64,000 bases of DNA from Chitinophagaceae bacterium (GCA_019752295.1 JAIEMK010000034.1:1-64000), one strand, 5' to 3'; positions 54,119-62,542 are shown, counted from the stretch's first letter. Notes: a model not told the origin generated them from the sequence alone. A program made the numbers and translations.

Positions 54119-54208
54119 TGTGGATAAGGATTGTGGATAATCTCATAGCCCCAATCAGGGTTGGATTCCATGAAATGTCCACAGTTGTAGAAAAGAATTT
54201 GTGGAAAA
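54119..54208. promoter_or_regulatory. DnaA-box cluster with AT-rich tract
   Basis: Two perfect boxes TGTGGATAA (54119-54127 and 54132-54140; reverse of TTATCCACA), one box with a single mismatch TGTGGAAAA (54200-54208) and a weaker ATGTCCACA (about 54175-54183). An AT-rich tract of about 65 bases follows (54205-54270). The spacer runs from 53995 to 54401 between divergent nrdJ and the GGGPS-like gene and contains no believable gene. Confidence 0.55.
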
Positions 54209-54401
54209 AAAACTTAATATTTGAAGTATATTTTGTAAATAAGAAAACATGCTGTATTAAAAGATTTTTCAGACCGTAATCGCCTGTTTTCAATAGAATT
54301 ACCCGTGAAAATCACCCTTTTCCAGAAACATATAGCCAAGAAACACTTTAAACAAAAACTTTTTTGCATTTTTGCAGCATCAGCAATAGTTGAGATTTGC
54401 T

Positions 54402-55157
54402 ATGAGACAGTCATTATACCATCAGTTTCAGGAAAAGAAAAGACAGGGAAAGAAATCTTTCGCGGTGCTGATCGACCCCGATAAGGTTGATGCTGTTAAA
54501 ATAGAAGAATTGGTTCAGTTGGCAGTTCGCGCCAAAGTAGATTATTTTTTTGTGGGTGGAAGTCTTGTTATTTCAACTTATCTCGACGAATGCATCCAAC
54601 AAATTAAAGCAAGCTGTAATATCCCCGTTATTTTATTTCCCGGCTCACCATCGCAAGTGAGCAAATATGCAGATGCCATTTTATACTTATCACTTATCTC
54701 AGGTCGCAATCCCGAATTGCTGATTGGTCAACACGTAATTAGTGCCGCATTGGTAAAGAGCAGCGGATTAGAGATTATACCAACAGGGTATATGGTGGTG
54801 GATGGTGGCGCACCTACAACTGTTTCTTATATTTCAAATGCTTCACCCATTCCTGCCGATAAAAACGAGATAGCCATGTGTACTGCCATGGCGGGCGAAA
54901 TGCTCGGCATGAAGTTAATTTATATGGATGCGGGCAGTGGTGCAAAAAGAGCCATTACCGAAAACATGATCGAGAAAGTGGCTGGCAATATCGATATTCC
55001 ATTGATCATTGGCGGCGGCATTACAAGCCCCGAAAAAGCCTATCTGAATTGCAAAGCGGGTGGCGATATCATTGTAGTAGGTAATGCCATCGAAAAAGAT
55101 CCCAATCTCATTACCGAAATCAGTGCCGCTATTCACAGTGTGGCTGTAGCTATCTAA
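54402..55157 (+). CDS. GGGP-synthase / PcrB-family prenylglyceryl phosphate synthase
   Basis: A 251-residue TIM-barrel enzyme joining a prenyl diphosphate to glycerol-1-phosphate. It shows FAVLIDPDKVD at the start, DYFFVGGSLV, PVILFPGSPSQVSKYADAIL, the IPTGYMVVDGG segment, YMDAGSGAK and LIIGGGITSPE ending with GGDIIVVGNAIE. These are family signatures; the size and LSLISGRNPELLIG fit the group II (hexameric) type described from Bacteroidota and Archaea. The product in bacteria is not settled. I take the ATG at 54402; a TTG at 54390 is less likely. Upstream isoprenoid supply starts with dxs at 57841. Confidence 0.93.
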   Translation: MRQSLYHQFQEKKRQGKKSFAVLIDPDKVDAVKIEELVQLAVRAKVDYFFVGGSLVISTYLDECIQQIKASCNIPVILFPGSPSQVSKYADAILYLSLISGRNPELLIGQHVISAALVKSSGLEIIPTGYMVVDGGAPTTVSYISNASPIPADKNEIAMCTAMAGEMLGMKLIYMDAGSGAKRAITENMIEKVAGNIDIPLIIGGGITSPEKAYLNCKAGGDIIVVGNAIEKDPNLITEISAAIHSVAVAI

Positions 55158-55226
55158 TTTTTCATGTTGTTATTGTTATTCTTTTGTTTTGAATTTTGAA
55201 TTTTGAATTTTGCCTTTTGCCTTTGC

Positions 55227-55485
55227 TTCTACGAGGCTGTTTTTATAGCACGCAGATGACGCAGATGAAACGGATTTGAGCTGATTTGATTTAATTAAGT
55301 GACTAAGTTAGTTTGTATTTATAAGTTTCCCCGCCAAACCGTGGTTTGGAGGGGGCGCCAATTTCGCTTTAGCGGAATATGGCGGGGGTGGTTGATTCTC
55401 TTGGAGGTTATTTTTCATCGGTTCATGTTTTTCCCACCCCGGCCATCGCTAAATCGCTCGGCCACCCCTCCCAAACACGTTTGGG
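55227..55485. repeat. Structured intergenic repeat, copy 2 (convergent spacer)
   Basis: It opens GAGGCTGTTTTTATAGCACG and GATGACGCAGATGAAACGG, then CCCCGCCAAACC-G-TGGTTTGGAGGGG hairpin arms (55329-55354), TTTCGC/GCGGAA, GGGGGTGGTTGATTCTCTT, a GGCC-flanked segment (about 55440-55462) and a last hairpin CCCCTCCCAAAC-AC-GTTTGGGAGGGG (about 55466-55491). Preceded by TTTTGAATTTTGAATTTTG and followed by TTCACTCTTCACTC, as in copy 1. The 374-base spacer has no gene. Confidence 0.65.
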
Positions 55486-55531
55486 AGGGGAAATTATTAT
55501 CCAACTATTTCTTACCTTTCACTCTTCACTC

Positions 55532-56263
55532 TTAAAGACTCATCATCTCCTTAAACTTCACAGTCTGCCTTCTGCTCACTTCAATTTTTTCTCCACCTTT
55601 CAAATCAACCAATAATCCTCCATTAAAATAGGGTTCAATTTTTTCGATCCAGCGCAGATTGATAATATGTTTTCTGTTAGCGCGAAAAAACATTCTTTCA
55701 TCCAGTCTTTCTTCCAGTGCATTCAAAGATTTTAAGATCAGGGGCTTGTTTGTGCCGAAGAAAACTTTTGCATAGTTGCCCACACTTTCAAACAAGCGAA
55801 TCTCACCGAGTTTTACAAACCAGCAACGCTCGCCGTCTTTTACAAATACCTGATCGAATTCTGTGAGAGGGCCACGATTCAATCCATTTAGGCTGGCATT
55901 TTCTTTACTAATTTCCAAATGCAATTTTTGGATGGCATCCGCAAGACGCTTGGGTTCTACGGGTTTCAATAAATAGTCCAAAGCATTTACTTCAAAAGCT
56001 TTGATGGCATACTCATCATATGCCGTTGTAAAAATCACTCTCGGTGCTTTTTCTACTTCTGCCAACAAATCAAACCCTGTTTTTCCGGGCATTTGTATAT
56101 CCAGAAAAATCAAATCGGGATTTAAAGTTTCGATCTTTTCAATTCCATCATCCACATTCGCAGCTTCTTCGATCACTTCAATATCCGAATGATCCTGTAA
56201 TAATTTTTTCAGCTCATTACGTGCCAAACGCTCGTCATCAATAATGATTGCTCTGATTGCCAT
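55532..56263 (-). CDS. LytTR-family response regulator
   Basis: A 243-residue DNA-binding regulator. The receiver domain (about 1-120) has IIIDDERLARNEL, the phosphorylated Asp55 in FLDIQMPG, FTTAYDEYA and the lysine in LLKPV. The C-terminal LytTR domain (about 140-243) shows VFVKDGERCWFV, FFRANRKHIINL and VSRRQTVKFKEMM. It lies 33 bases downstream of the sensor kinase gene, in the same operon. Target genes are unknown. Confidence 0.94.
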   Translation of the reverse strand: MAIRAIIIDDERLARNELKKLLQDHSDIEVIEEAANVDDGIEKIETLNPDLIFLDIQMPGKTGFDLLAEVEKAPRVIFTTAYDEYAIKAFEVNALDYLLKPVEPKRLADAIQKLHLEISKENASLNGLNRGPLTEFDQVFVKDGERCWFVKLGEIRLFESVGNYAKVFFGTNKPLILKSLNALEERLDERMFFRANRKHIINLRWIEKIEPYFNGGLLVDLKGGEKIEVSRRQTVKFKEMMSL

Positions 56264-56296
56264 AATTTATAAATCGTAGTAGGTTAACTAATAAAA

Positions 56297-57352
56297 TTAC
56301 ATGTCTTTAATCGGTAGTTTCACAACCGCTTCCACCATATCCTTGCCGGGCAGATCATGGATTTCAAAACTTGCTCTTCCCCCAAATAAAATCTTCAATC
56401 GGTTTCTGGTACTATTGATCCCGAATCCATCGTGTAAAAAATCAAGATCGCCACTGATATGCCCCGTATTCTGCACAGTCAATTCGTGATGGTTGTCTTT
56501 AAAATCAGAAATCACTCTAACAACACCTCCTTCTTTTTGCCTTCCAATTCCGTGCTTAATAGCATTCTCTACCAGCATTTGCAGCATCATCGGCGGCACA
56601 GGTTGATCCAGTGTATCCTCGTCAATATCGTATTCAACCTGCAAACGATCTTCAAAACGAATGTATTCCAAAGCCAGATAATCTTTTACAATATCCAACT
56701 CTTTTTCAAGAGGAGTTAATTCCAGTTTTTCGCTTTGCATACTGCTACGCAAAATATTGCTCAACTCGGTAATGGCTGTTCTGGCTCTATCGGGATTCTC
56801 GTCCACCAAGGCACGGATACTATTCAATGCATTAAAAATAAAATGCGGATTAATATGCGATTTGATGGTTTTTAATTCCAGCTCTTTCACCAATGTCTCC
56901 AGCTTTACTTTCTGCACTTCTGTTTTCCTGCCCAGCTCAACGTAATGCCATATAAAATAAATACAGGTCCATATAAATATCAACGGGGAATCAAAGATCA
57001 GGTTGCTCCAGAAACGCTTGAGTACCGATATTTTTTTTGCAGGGTCGTATAAACGCAACCACTCTACAACAATACTGTTTACAAAATTAAAAACAATGCA
57101 AAGCAAAATAATCACAAGTGCAAGCTGCCCCCATTTCTGCTTTTGCGTGGGTGGTCTTAAATTAAAACGAATCAACAGATCGCGTAATAAATGGGTAAAC
57201 ACAAGGCCCGAAATTACCTGCAAAGCCAGTCGCGAATAAAAGATATTGGTGTATTTCTGTTCAAAGAGATAGGCAAAGAAAACCCAGGTTAGGCTATAAA
57301 AAAGCCAACCACCTAATTGGCACCACCAATATGCGGAAGATTTTAGTCTCAT
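56297..57352 (-). CDS. LytS/YehU-type sensor histidine kinase
   Basis: Inner-membrane kinase of 351 residues with four membrane helices (about 12-32, 38-57, 75-97, 118-137), a coiled linker (145-165), the His_kinase domain with phosphorylated His170 in INPHFIFNALNSIR, and a HATPase domain (about 245-350) with LVENAIKHGIG and GFGINSTRNRL. No extracellular sensor domain is present, so the signal is probably sensed within the membrane. A TACCTTTG box at 57360-57367 ends seven bases before the ATG. It heads the operon with the LytTR regulator. Confidence 0.94.
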   Translation of the reverse strand: MRLKSSAYWWCQLGGWLFYSLTWVFFAYLFEQKYTNIFYSRLALQVISGLVFTHLLRDLLIRFNLRPPTQKQKWGQLALVIILLCIVFNFVNSIVVEWLRLYDPAKKISVLKRFWSNLIFDSPLIFIWTCIYFIWHYVELGRKTEVQKVKLETLVKELELKTIKSHINPHFIFNALNSIRALVDENPDRARTAITELSNILRSSMQSEKLELTPLEKELDIVKDYLALEYIRFEDRLQVEYDIDEDTLDQPVPPMMLQMLVENAIKHGIGRQKEGGVVRVISDFKDNHHELTVQNTGHISGDLDFLHDGFGINSTRNRLKILFGGRASFEIHDLPGKDMVEAVVKLPIKDM

Positions 57353-57359
57353 GTGTCTG

Positions 57360-57367
57360 CAAAGGTA
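57360..57367 (-). promoter_or_regulatory. -7 box for the two-component operon
   Basis: TACCTTTG on the minus strand matches TAnnTTTG and ends seven bases before the kinase ATG, so the leader would be extremely short. Confidence 0.5.
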
Positions 57368-57548
57368 CCTTCAAAAGCATGCGGCGAATTGTAGAAATTG
57401 GATTAAAGGTAAAATCAGGGGCTGTCTGGCGGAATTTACCCTAGTTTCTGGCAAAACAAGTTTTTTACACGATTTTACAATAAATTAGGATGCAATTCAA
57501 ATTTTCGCATGTAAAAAAACACTATATGGATGACTCGATAGATCAGCA

Positions 57549-57722
57549 GTAACCCCAGCTTTTAAGCTGGGGATCCTCCGAAACCAGTGAAAACATTGGG
57601 CTTTAGCCCTCACGCTTTTTTGATTCTGATGTAGATGATCTAAGCGGATGGGTGAGGGGCTAAAGCCCCAAAACCACACAGAACCAGCCAACCCTAGGCT
57701 GAAGCCTAGGGTTAATGCATCC
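57549..57722. repeat. REP-like palindrome cluster, locus C
   Basis: CCCCAGCTTTTAAGCTGGGG (57553-57572), GGGCTTTAGCCC (57598-57609), GGGGCTAAAGCCCC (57656-57669) and CCCTAGGCTGAAGCCTAGGG (57692-57711). The stretch between the second and third palindromes is almost identical to locus A. It sits in the 488-base spacer between the divergent kinase gene and dxs. After it, ACGAAGGCATTAACCCGCG near 57740 looks like the start of another, lost unit. No gene is seen in 57353-57840. Confidence 0.85.
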
Positions 57723-57840
57723 CAAGAGAAGTATTTTATACGAAGGCATTAACCCGCGAAAATTTGAATTGCACCTATAAATTACTAAGGCTCTTTTGCT
57801 GATGGTTAAATGCTTATTTTTACATATAAATTAATGGCTC

Positions 57841-59760
57841 ATGGAGATTTTAGCAGGCCCGCTCTTACAAAAAATTGATAGTCCCGACGATTTAAAAAAA
57901 CTCCATCGGGACCAGCTTCATCAGGTATGCAGCGAATTGCGTCAATATATTATCGATGTGGTGAGCGTGCACGGTGGTCACTTCGCAGCAAGTCTGGGTG
58001 TGGTGGAACTTAGCGTGGCACTGCATTATATCTACAATACCCCTTACGACCAACTGGTCTGGGATGTGGGTCATCAGGCCTACGGACACAAAATTCTAAC
58101 AGGTCGCAGAGATAAATTCATCAGCAACCGCAAATACAATGGCATCAGTGGCTTTCCAAAACGAACCGAAAGTATTTACGATACATTTGGGGTAGGTCAT
58201 TCTTCCACATCTATTTCCGCGGCTTTGGGCATGGCCATGGCTGCCAAATACAAGGGCGAAAACCGTAAGTCAGTTGCAATCATCGGCGATGGATCAATGA
58301 CCGCCGGCATGGCTTTCGAAGCAATGAACCATGCGGGTGTGGCCGATAGCGATATCCTGATTATACTCAATGATAATTGCATGAGTATCGACCCGAATGT
58401 GGGCGCACTCAAGAGTTATCTTACCGATATCAGCACTTCGCCAACATATAATAAAATGCGCGATGAGATCTGGAACCTGATGGGAAAACTACCGGTGGGA
58501 AAAACTTTCAGCCGCGAAATGGCCAGCAAGCTCGAAGCCAATATGAAGGGAGTGGTTTCAAAAAGCTCTAACCTTTTCGAAGCACTTAACCTGCGCTACT
58601 TTGGACCAATCGACGGGCACAATATCACCAACCTCGTTGATACATTAAAAGATCTCAAAAATATTCCGGGGCCAAAGCTTTTGCATATTGTAACCGTAAA
58701 AGGTAAGGGATACGCACTTGCCGAAAAAGATCAAACCAAGTGGCATGCACCGGGATTATTTGATAAGCTTACCGGCGAAATTGTGAAGAAAAAAAACAAT
58801 GCGCCGCAGCCTCCAAAATACCAGGATGTATTCGGATATACATTGATCGAATTGGCCGAAATGAATCCGCAGATTATGGGCGTTACTCCAGCCATGCTGA
58901 GTGGCTCCTCCATGAAGTTCATGAAAGAGCAAATGCCTAATCGCACATTCGACGTGGGCATCTGCGAACAGCACGCTGTTACGGTAAGTGCGGGCCTTAC
59001 CACTCAGGGCATGCGCGTATTCTGCAATATTTATTCGAGCTTCATGCAGAGGGCGTACGATCAGGTGGTACACGATGTGGCAATACAAAAATTGCCCGTA
59101 GTCTTTTGTTTAGACCGGGCCGGACTAGTAGGCGAAGACGGACCAACACATCACGGATGTTATGATATTCCAATCATGCGTTGTATACCAAATATGGTAG
59201 TGAGTGCCCCCATGAACGAAGAAGAGTTGCGCAACCTCATGTACACGGCTCAGTTAGAACATAATAAATCTCCTTTTGTAATACGCTACCCCAGAGGCGA
59301 AGGTTCGATGGTGGAATGGAGAACAGCTTTCAAAGAAATTCCAATCGGCAAAGGCCGTAAATTAAAAGATGGTGAAGGCATTGCAATATTGAGTTTTGGT
59401 CACCCCGGCATTTTTGCGCAAGCCGCAATTCGCCAGTTGCGTAGCGAAGGTATCAACCCTGCACACTACGATTTGCGTTTTGTAAAACCACTCGATGAGG
59501 AGCTTTTGCACGAAGCCTTTAGTAATTACGATAAAATTGTAACGGTAGAAGATGGCACGGTAGTAGGCGGATTTGGTTCTGCCATTTTAGAGTTTATGAA
59601 CAAAAATAATTACAAAGCATCTGTAACCATACTGGGTATTCCCGACAAGATTGTTGAACATGGAAGCCCTAAAGAATTGCAAAGAGAATGTGAATACGAT
59701 GCCGAAGGAATTGCAGCCGCAGTAAGGGTTTTAATGGAAGAGAAAGTAACTGTAAGTTAA
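57841..59760 (+). CDS. dxs: Dxs: 1-deoxy-D-xylulose-5-phosphate synthase
   Basis: Cytosolic thiamine-diphosphate enzyme condensing pyruvate and glyceraldehyde 3-phosphate, the first step of the MEP isoprenoid pathway. It has the N-terminal VWDVGHQAYGHKIL, the TPP motif GDGSMTAG ending in NDNCMSID, FGPIDGHN, the central FDVGICEQHAV and the C-terminal GGFGSAILEF. The length of 639 residues is normal. The start ATG at 57841 is preceded by an AT-rich leader; TATTTTTA about 20 bases upstream is one base from the -7 consensus. Confidence 0.97.
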   Translation: MEILAGPLLQKIDSPDDLKKLHRDQLHQVCSELRQYIIDVVSVHGGHFAASLGVVELSVALHYIYNTPYDQLVWDVGHQAYGHKILTGRRDKFISNRKYNGISGFPKRTESIYDTFGVGHSSTSISAALGMAMAAKYKGENRKSVAIIGDGSMTAGMAFEAMNHAGVADSDILIILNDNCMSIDPNVGALKSYLTDISTSPTYNKMRDEIWNLMGKLPVGKTFSREMASKLEANMKGVVSKSSNLFEALNLRYFGPIDGHNITNLVDTLKDLKNIPGPKLLHIVTVKGKGYALAEKDQTKWHAPGLFDKLTGEIVKKKNNAPQPPKYQDVFGYTLIELAEMNPQIMGVTPAMLSGSSMKFMKEQMPNRTFDVGICEQHAVTVSAGLTTQGMRVFCNIYSSFMQRAYDQVVHDVAIQKLPVVFCLDRAGLVGEDGPTHHGCYDIPIMRCIPNMVVSAPMNEEELRNLMYTAQLEHNKSPFVIRYPRGEGSMVEWRTAFKEIPIGKGRKLKDGEGIAILSFGHPGIFAQAAIRQLRSEGINPAHYDLRFVKPLDEELLHEAFSNYDKIVTVEDGTVVGGFGSAILEFMNKNNYKASVTILGIPDKIVEHGSPKELQRECEYDAEGIAAAVRVLMEEKVTVS

Positions 59761-59810
59761 GTATAAGTTAGCTCCTCAGTATCTTCAAGAGCAGAATTTG
59801 ATTCAGAGAC

Positions 59811-60234
59811 ACTAACCCTAGCTTTTAAGCTAGGGATCAGCCCATACGCTGTTGAACGTCGGGATCGTAAGGACTAAAGTCCGAAATCAATAGGCATCTC
59901 CAACCCCTAGGCTTCAGCCTAGGGTTAGTGTATCCAAAAGAAGAATTTCACACAGACGCACTAACCCTAGCTTTTAAGCTAGGGATCAGCCCACACACTG
60001 TTGAACGTCGGGATCGTAAGGACTAAAGTCCGAAATCAATAGGCATCTCCAACCCCTAGGCTGAAGCCTAGGGTTAGTGTATCCAAAAGAAGAATTTCAC
60101 ACAGACGCACTAACCCTAGCTTTTAAGCTAGGGATCAGCCCACACACTGTTGAACGTCGGGATCGTAAGGACTAAAGTCCGAAATCAATTGGTATCCTCA
60201 ACCCCTAGGCTGAAGCCTAGGGTTAGTGTACCCA
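59811..60234. repeat. REP-like tandem array, locus D (149-bp period)
   Basis: Three units start at 59811, 59960 and 60109, exactly 149 bases apart; the third lacks the tail linker. Each unit has CCCTAGCTTTTAAGCTAGGG, a spacer with CGGGATCGTAAGGACTAAAG, CCCTAGGCTGAAGCCTAGGG (one TTC for GAA in unit 1) and a linker TATCCAAAAGAAGAATTTC. The units are almost identical, so the amplification is recent. The array fills the convergent spacer between dxs and scpA; no gene is seen. Confidence 0.9.
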
Positions 60235-60243
60235 GAAGTTAGT

Positions 60244-61050
60244 TTATTCTTCCTTATTTGCAAACAGTTCATCGGTGAGGCCGGCGTCTTCGAGGTCGGC
60301 TTCACGATGTTCATTCCACTCTACAATAAAATTATTTCTTCCTTCCCCGATCATCATCTTCATGAATTTTTGTTGCGTTAATTCAAGTATGGAAAGGAAT
60401 AAAAAAATGGCGTGAATACGGTCTTCGCAGGGCTCAAAAACTTTTTCAAAAGAAACAGTTTTTTCTTTTTGCACAAAGCCCAGCATATAATCCCTGCAGC
60501 CCTCCATCGTGTGATTATATCGCACAACCGTGTGCACCGGTTTGTTCTGTCGTTCTTGTACACGCTGCATCACTTTTTCAAAAGCCTTCATCAGCTTAAA
60601 CAAAGTGATGTTCTGTATCTCCGTACCCTCCGATGCTTCTTCGCCAATCATGGCAATTTCTTTCTGCAAATTACCACGCTTCACCATCAGCATGCGCACG
60701 GCTTCCATCTCGGCCATTTGCACAGCAGCTTCTTTAAAGCGTTTGTATTCGAGAATTTTGTCGATCAATTCCTGACGCGGATCAATCTCGTTGCCCTGTG
60801 CATCAATTTCTTTGCGAGGCAATAACAGCCTGGCTTTTATGCGCATCAGGGTAGATACAAACAAAATAAATTCGCTACTCAGCTCGATATTTAATTTCTC
60901 GCCTTGGTGAATAAAATCAAGAAAGTCGTTAATGATCTTCGTGATCGGAATATTATAAATGTCCAGCTCATCCCTTTCTATAAAGAAAAGCAATAAATCG
61001 AATGGTCCTTCAAACTGGTCTAACTTAATCTGATAATTTGCCGTTGCCAA
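60244..61050 (-). CDS. scpA: ScpA: segregation and condensation protein A
   Basis: Kleisin subunit (268 residues) that links SMC heads with ScpB in chromosome condensation. The N-terminus has YQIKLDQFEGPFDLLLFFIERDELDIYNIPI, followed by FLDFIHQGEKLNIELSSEFILFVSTLMRIKARLLLP in pieces, both strong family marks; the C-terminal winged helix begins near residue 205 (RIHAIFLFLSILEL). The start is TTG at 61050; no in-frame ATG exists before the conserved N-terminus. Neither ScpB nor SMC is adjacent. The mscL gene is 25 bases upstream, on the same strand. Confidence 0.93.
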   Translation of the reverse strand: MATANYQIKLDQFEGPFDLLLFFIERDELDIYNIPITKIINDFLDFIHQGEKLNIELSSEFILFVSTLMRIKARLLLPRKEIDAQGNEIDPRQELIDKILEYKRFKEAAVQMAEMEAVRMLMVKRGNLQKEIAMIGEEASEGTEIQNITLFKLMKAFEKVMQRVQERQNKPVHTVVRYNHTMEGCRDYMLGFVQKEKTVSFEKVFEPCEDRIHAIFLFLSILELTQQKFMKMMIGEGRNNFIVEWNEHREADLEDAGLTDELFANKEE

Positions 61051-61075
61051 TACTTGCGCTTTAAAAAATAGAAAC

Positions 61076-61507
61076 TTATTTCTTTAATGAATCCCTGATC
61101 TCCATCAATAATTTATCGGTGCTGGAAGGTTCGGCAGGTGCAGGTGCCGCCTCTTGTTTTTTCTTTATTTTGTTGATTGCTTTGATCACCATAAAAACAG
61201 CAAATGCAACAATTATAAAATCAATCAGGTTAGTTAAGAAAGTGCCGTACTTCACAGATACTTCTGCAATCGATTTGGCATATATTCTTCCCGCCGCGTC
61301 TTTTATTTCAGGCACGGCATCTTTGAGCACCCATTTCTTATCGTTAAAATCCACACCACCGGTAAGCATTCCTACCAACGGCATCACCATACCATCTACA
61401 AACGATGATACGATCTTACCAAAAGAAGCACCCATTACAAAAGCCACAGCCGTATCTACTAAGTTGCCCCGAACCGCAAACTCCTTAAATTCTTTGATGA
61501 TACTCAT
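61076..61507 (-). CDS. mscL: MscL: large-conductance mechanosensitive channel
   Basis: Inner-membrane homopentameric emergency valve opened by membrane tension. The 143 residues include FKEFAVRGNLVDTAVAFVMGASFGKIVSSFVD in pieces (amphipathic helix and TM1), a periplasmic loop of about 40 residues, TM2 (about 84-107, FLTNLIDFIIVAFAVFMVIKAI) and a C-terminal helix starting at SSTDKLLMEIRDSL. Slightly longer than E. coli MscL. It precedes scpA by 25 bases and may be co-transcribed with it. Confidence 0.96.
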   Translation of the reverse strand: MSIIKEFKEFAVRGNLVDTAVAFVMGASFGKIVSSFVDGMVMPLVGMLTGGVDFNDKKWVLKDAVPEIKDAAGRIYAKSIAEVSVKYGTFLTNLIDFIIVAFAVFMVIKAINKIKKKQEAAPAPAEPSSTDKLLMEIRDSLKK

Positions 61508-61534
61508 ATAAAATCAACTTTAAATGGCCCTTAA

Positions 61535-61607
61535 TTGAGCATAACAAACGTCTGTAATCTACCCAGAGTTTGTTAGCGAATCCCGAGTGCTCGGAACCAA
61601 AATCAAT
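61535..61607 (+). repeat. ~75-bp interspersed element, copy near the DMT transporter
   Basis: GAGCATAACAAA (61537-61548), then TTTGTTAGCGAA (about 61569-61580), a strong hairpin CCGAG-TG-CTCGG (61583-61594) in place of the usual ATTACATGTA loop, and AACCAAAATCAAT. It ends nine bases before ATG-AAA at 61617, which opens only a six-codon frame (MKVENI). The orientation is reversed relative to the other copies. Confidence 0.6.
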
Positions 61608-61659
61608 ACTACAGACATGAAAGTAGAAAATATTTGACAACTTTGTCAAAATTTTTGGA

Positions 61660-62526
61660 TTGAGAGACAAGCTGATCAACTGGGCAATATTTCTGGCACT
61701 ATCATTTATCTGGGGTAGCTCTTTTATACTGATGAAGTTGGGAATGTCGGCCCTTTCGCCTTATCAGGTGGCCAGCATCCGAATGCTCAGCGCCGGACTG
61801 ATATTGATTCCATTCGCGCTGGAGGGATTCCGGCAAGTGCCAAAGGACAAATTATTATTGGTGATTGTATCCGGACTGATCGGCAGTTTTTTTCCGGCTT
61901 ACTTGTTTTGTATTGCCGAAACCAAGATCGATAGCGCCCTTGCCGGCATCCTCAACGCACTCACACCCCTGTTTACCATCATGGTGGGCATCAGCTTTTT
62001 TCAGTTTCAGGCCAGCCGCCAAAAAATCATCGGGGTACTGGTAGGATTTGTGGGATTATGCCTGCTTTTTCTGGCGCAAAAAAACATCAGTTACGAAAAT
62101 GTGAGTTATGCTTTTTTAGTACTAATTGCAACACTATTATATGGTATCAATGTAAATGTGGTAGGTAAGCATTTGCACCATATCGGCTCGCTGAATATTG
62201 CTTCGGTAGCTTTTTCGTTCCTCATCATTCCATGCATTATCATCTTATATTTTACCGGATATTTTGCACTCCCTCTTTTCAGCAAACCCATCCTGCAAGC
62301 CAGTGGGGCCGCATTCCTTCTGGGTTTTGGTGGCACGGCCATTGCAACCGTCATTTATTATATGCTGGTAAAACGAGCCGGCGGATTATTTGCCTCTACC
62401 GTTACCTATGGCATCCCATTCGTTGCCGTTTTCTGGGGATTGCTGGGCGGCGAATACATTAATTTTTTACAGGGATGTTGTATGGTGATTATTTTGGTGG
62501 GAGTTTATTTGGCTAATAAGAAATAA
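61660..62526 (+). CDS. EamA/DMT-family transporter
   Basis: Inner-membrane exporter-type protein of the drug/metabolite transporter superfamily, 288 residues and ten helices in two EamA halves. WGSSFILMKLG, the GLIGSFFPAYLFCIAETKIDSALAGILNALTPLF region in pieces and the C-terminal YYMLVKRAGGLFASTVTYGIPFVAVFWG region are typical. The start is taken as TTG at 61660 (MRDKLINWAIF), directly before the first helix. The substrate cannot be predicted. Confidence 0.88.
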   Translation: MRDKLINWAIFLALSFIWGSSFILMKLGMSALSPYQVASIRMLSAGLILIPFALEGFRQVPKDKLLLVIVSGLIGSFFPAYLFCIAETKIDSALAGILNALTPLFTIMVGISFFQFQASRQKIIGVLVGFVGLCLLFLAQKNISYENVSYAFLVLIATLLYGINVNVVGKHLHHIGSLNIASVAFSFLIIPCIIILYFTGYFALPLFSKPILQASGAAFLLGFGGTAIATVIYYMLVKRAGGLFASTVTYGIPFVAVFWGLLGGEYINFLQGCCMVIILVGVYLANKK

Positions 62527-62542
62527 AAGATTCGGAGGCAGT

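Noticed and set aside
54057..54293. 78-codon open frame (minus) upstream of nrdJ
   Set aside because: It crosses the DnaA boxes and AT-rich tract, and shows no domain or start signals.
59811..60234. CRISPR array
   Set aside because: The repeated unit is 149 bases and the whole unit, including the parts that would be spacers, is almost identical between copies. There are no short repeats with unique spacers and no cas genes.
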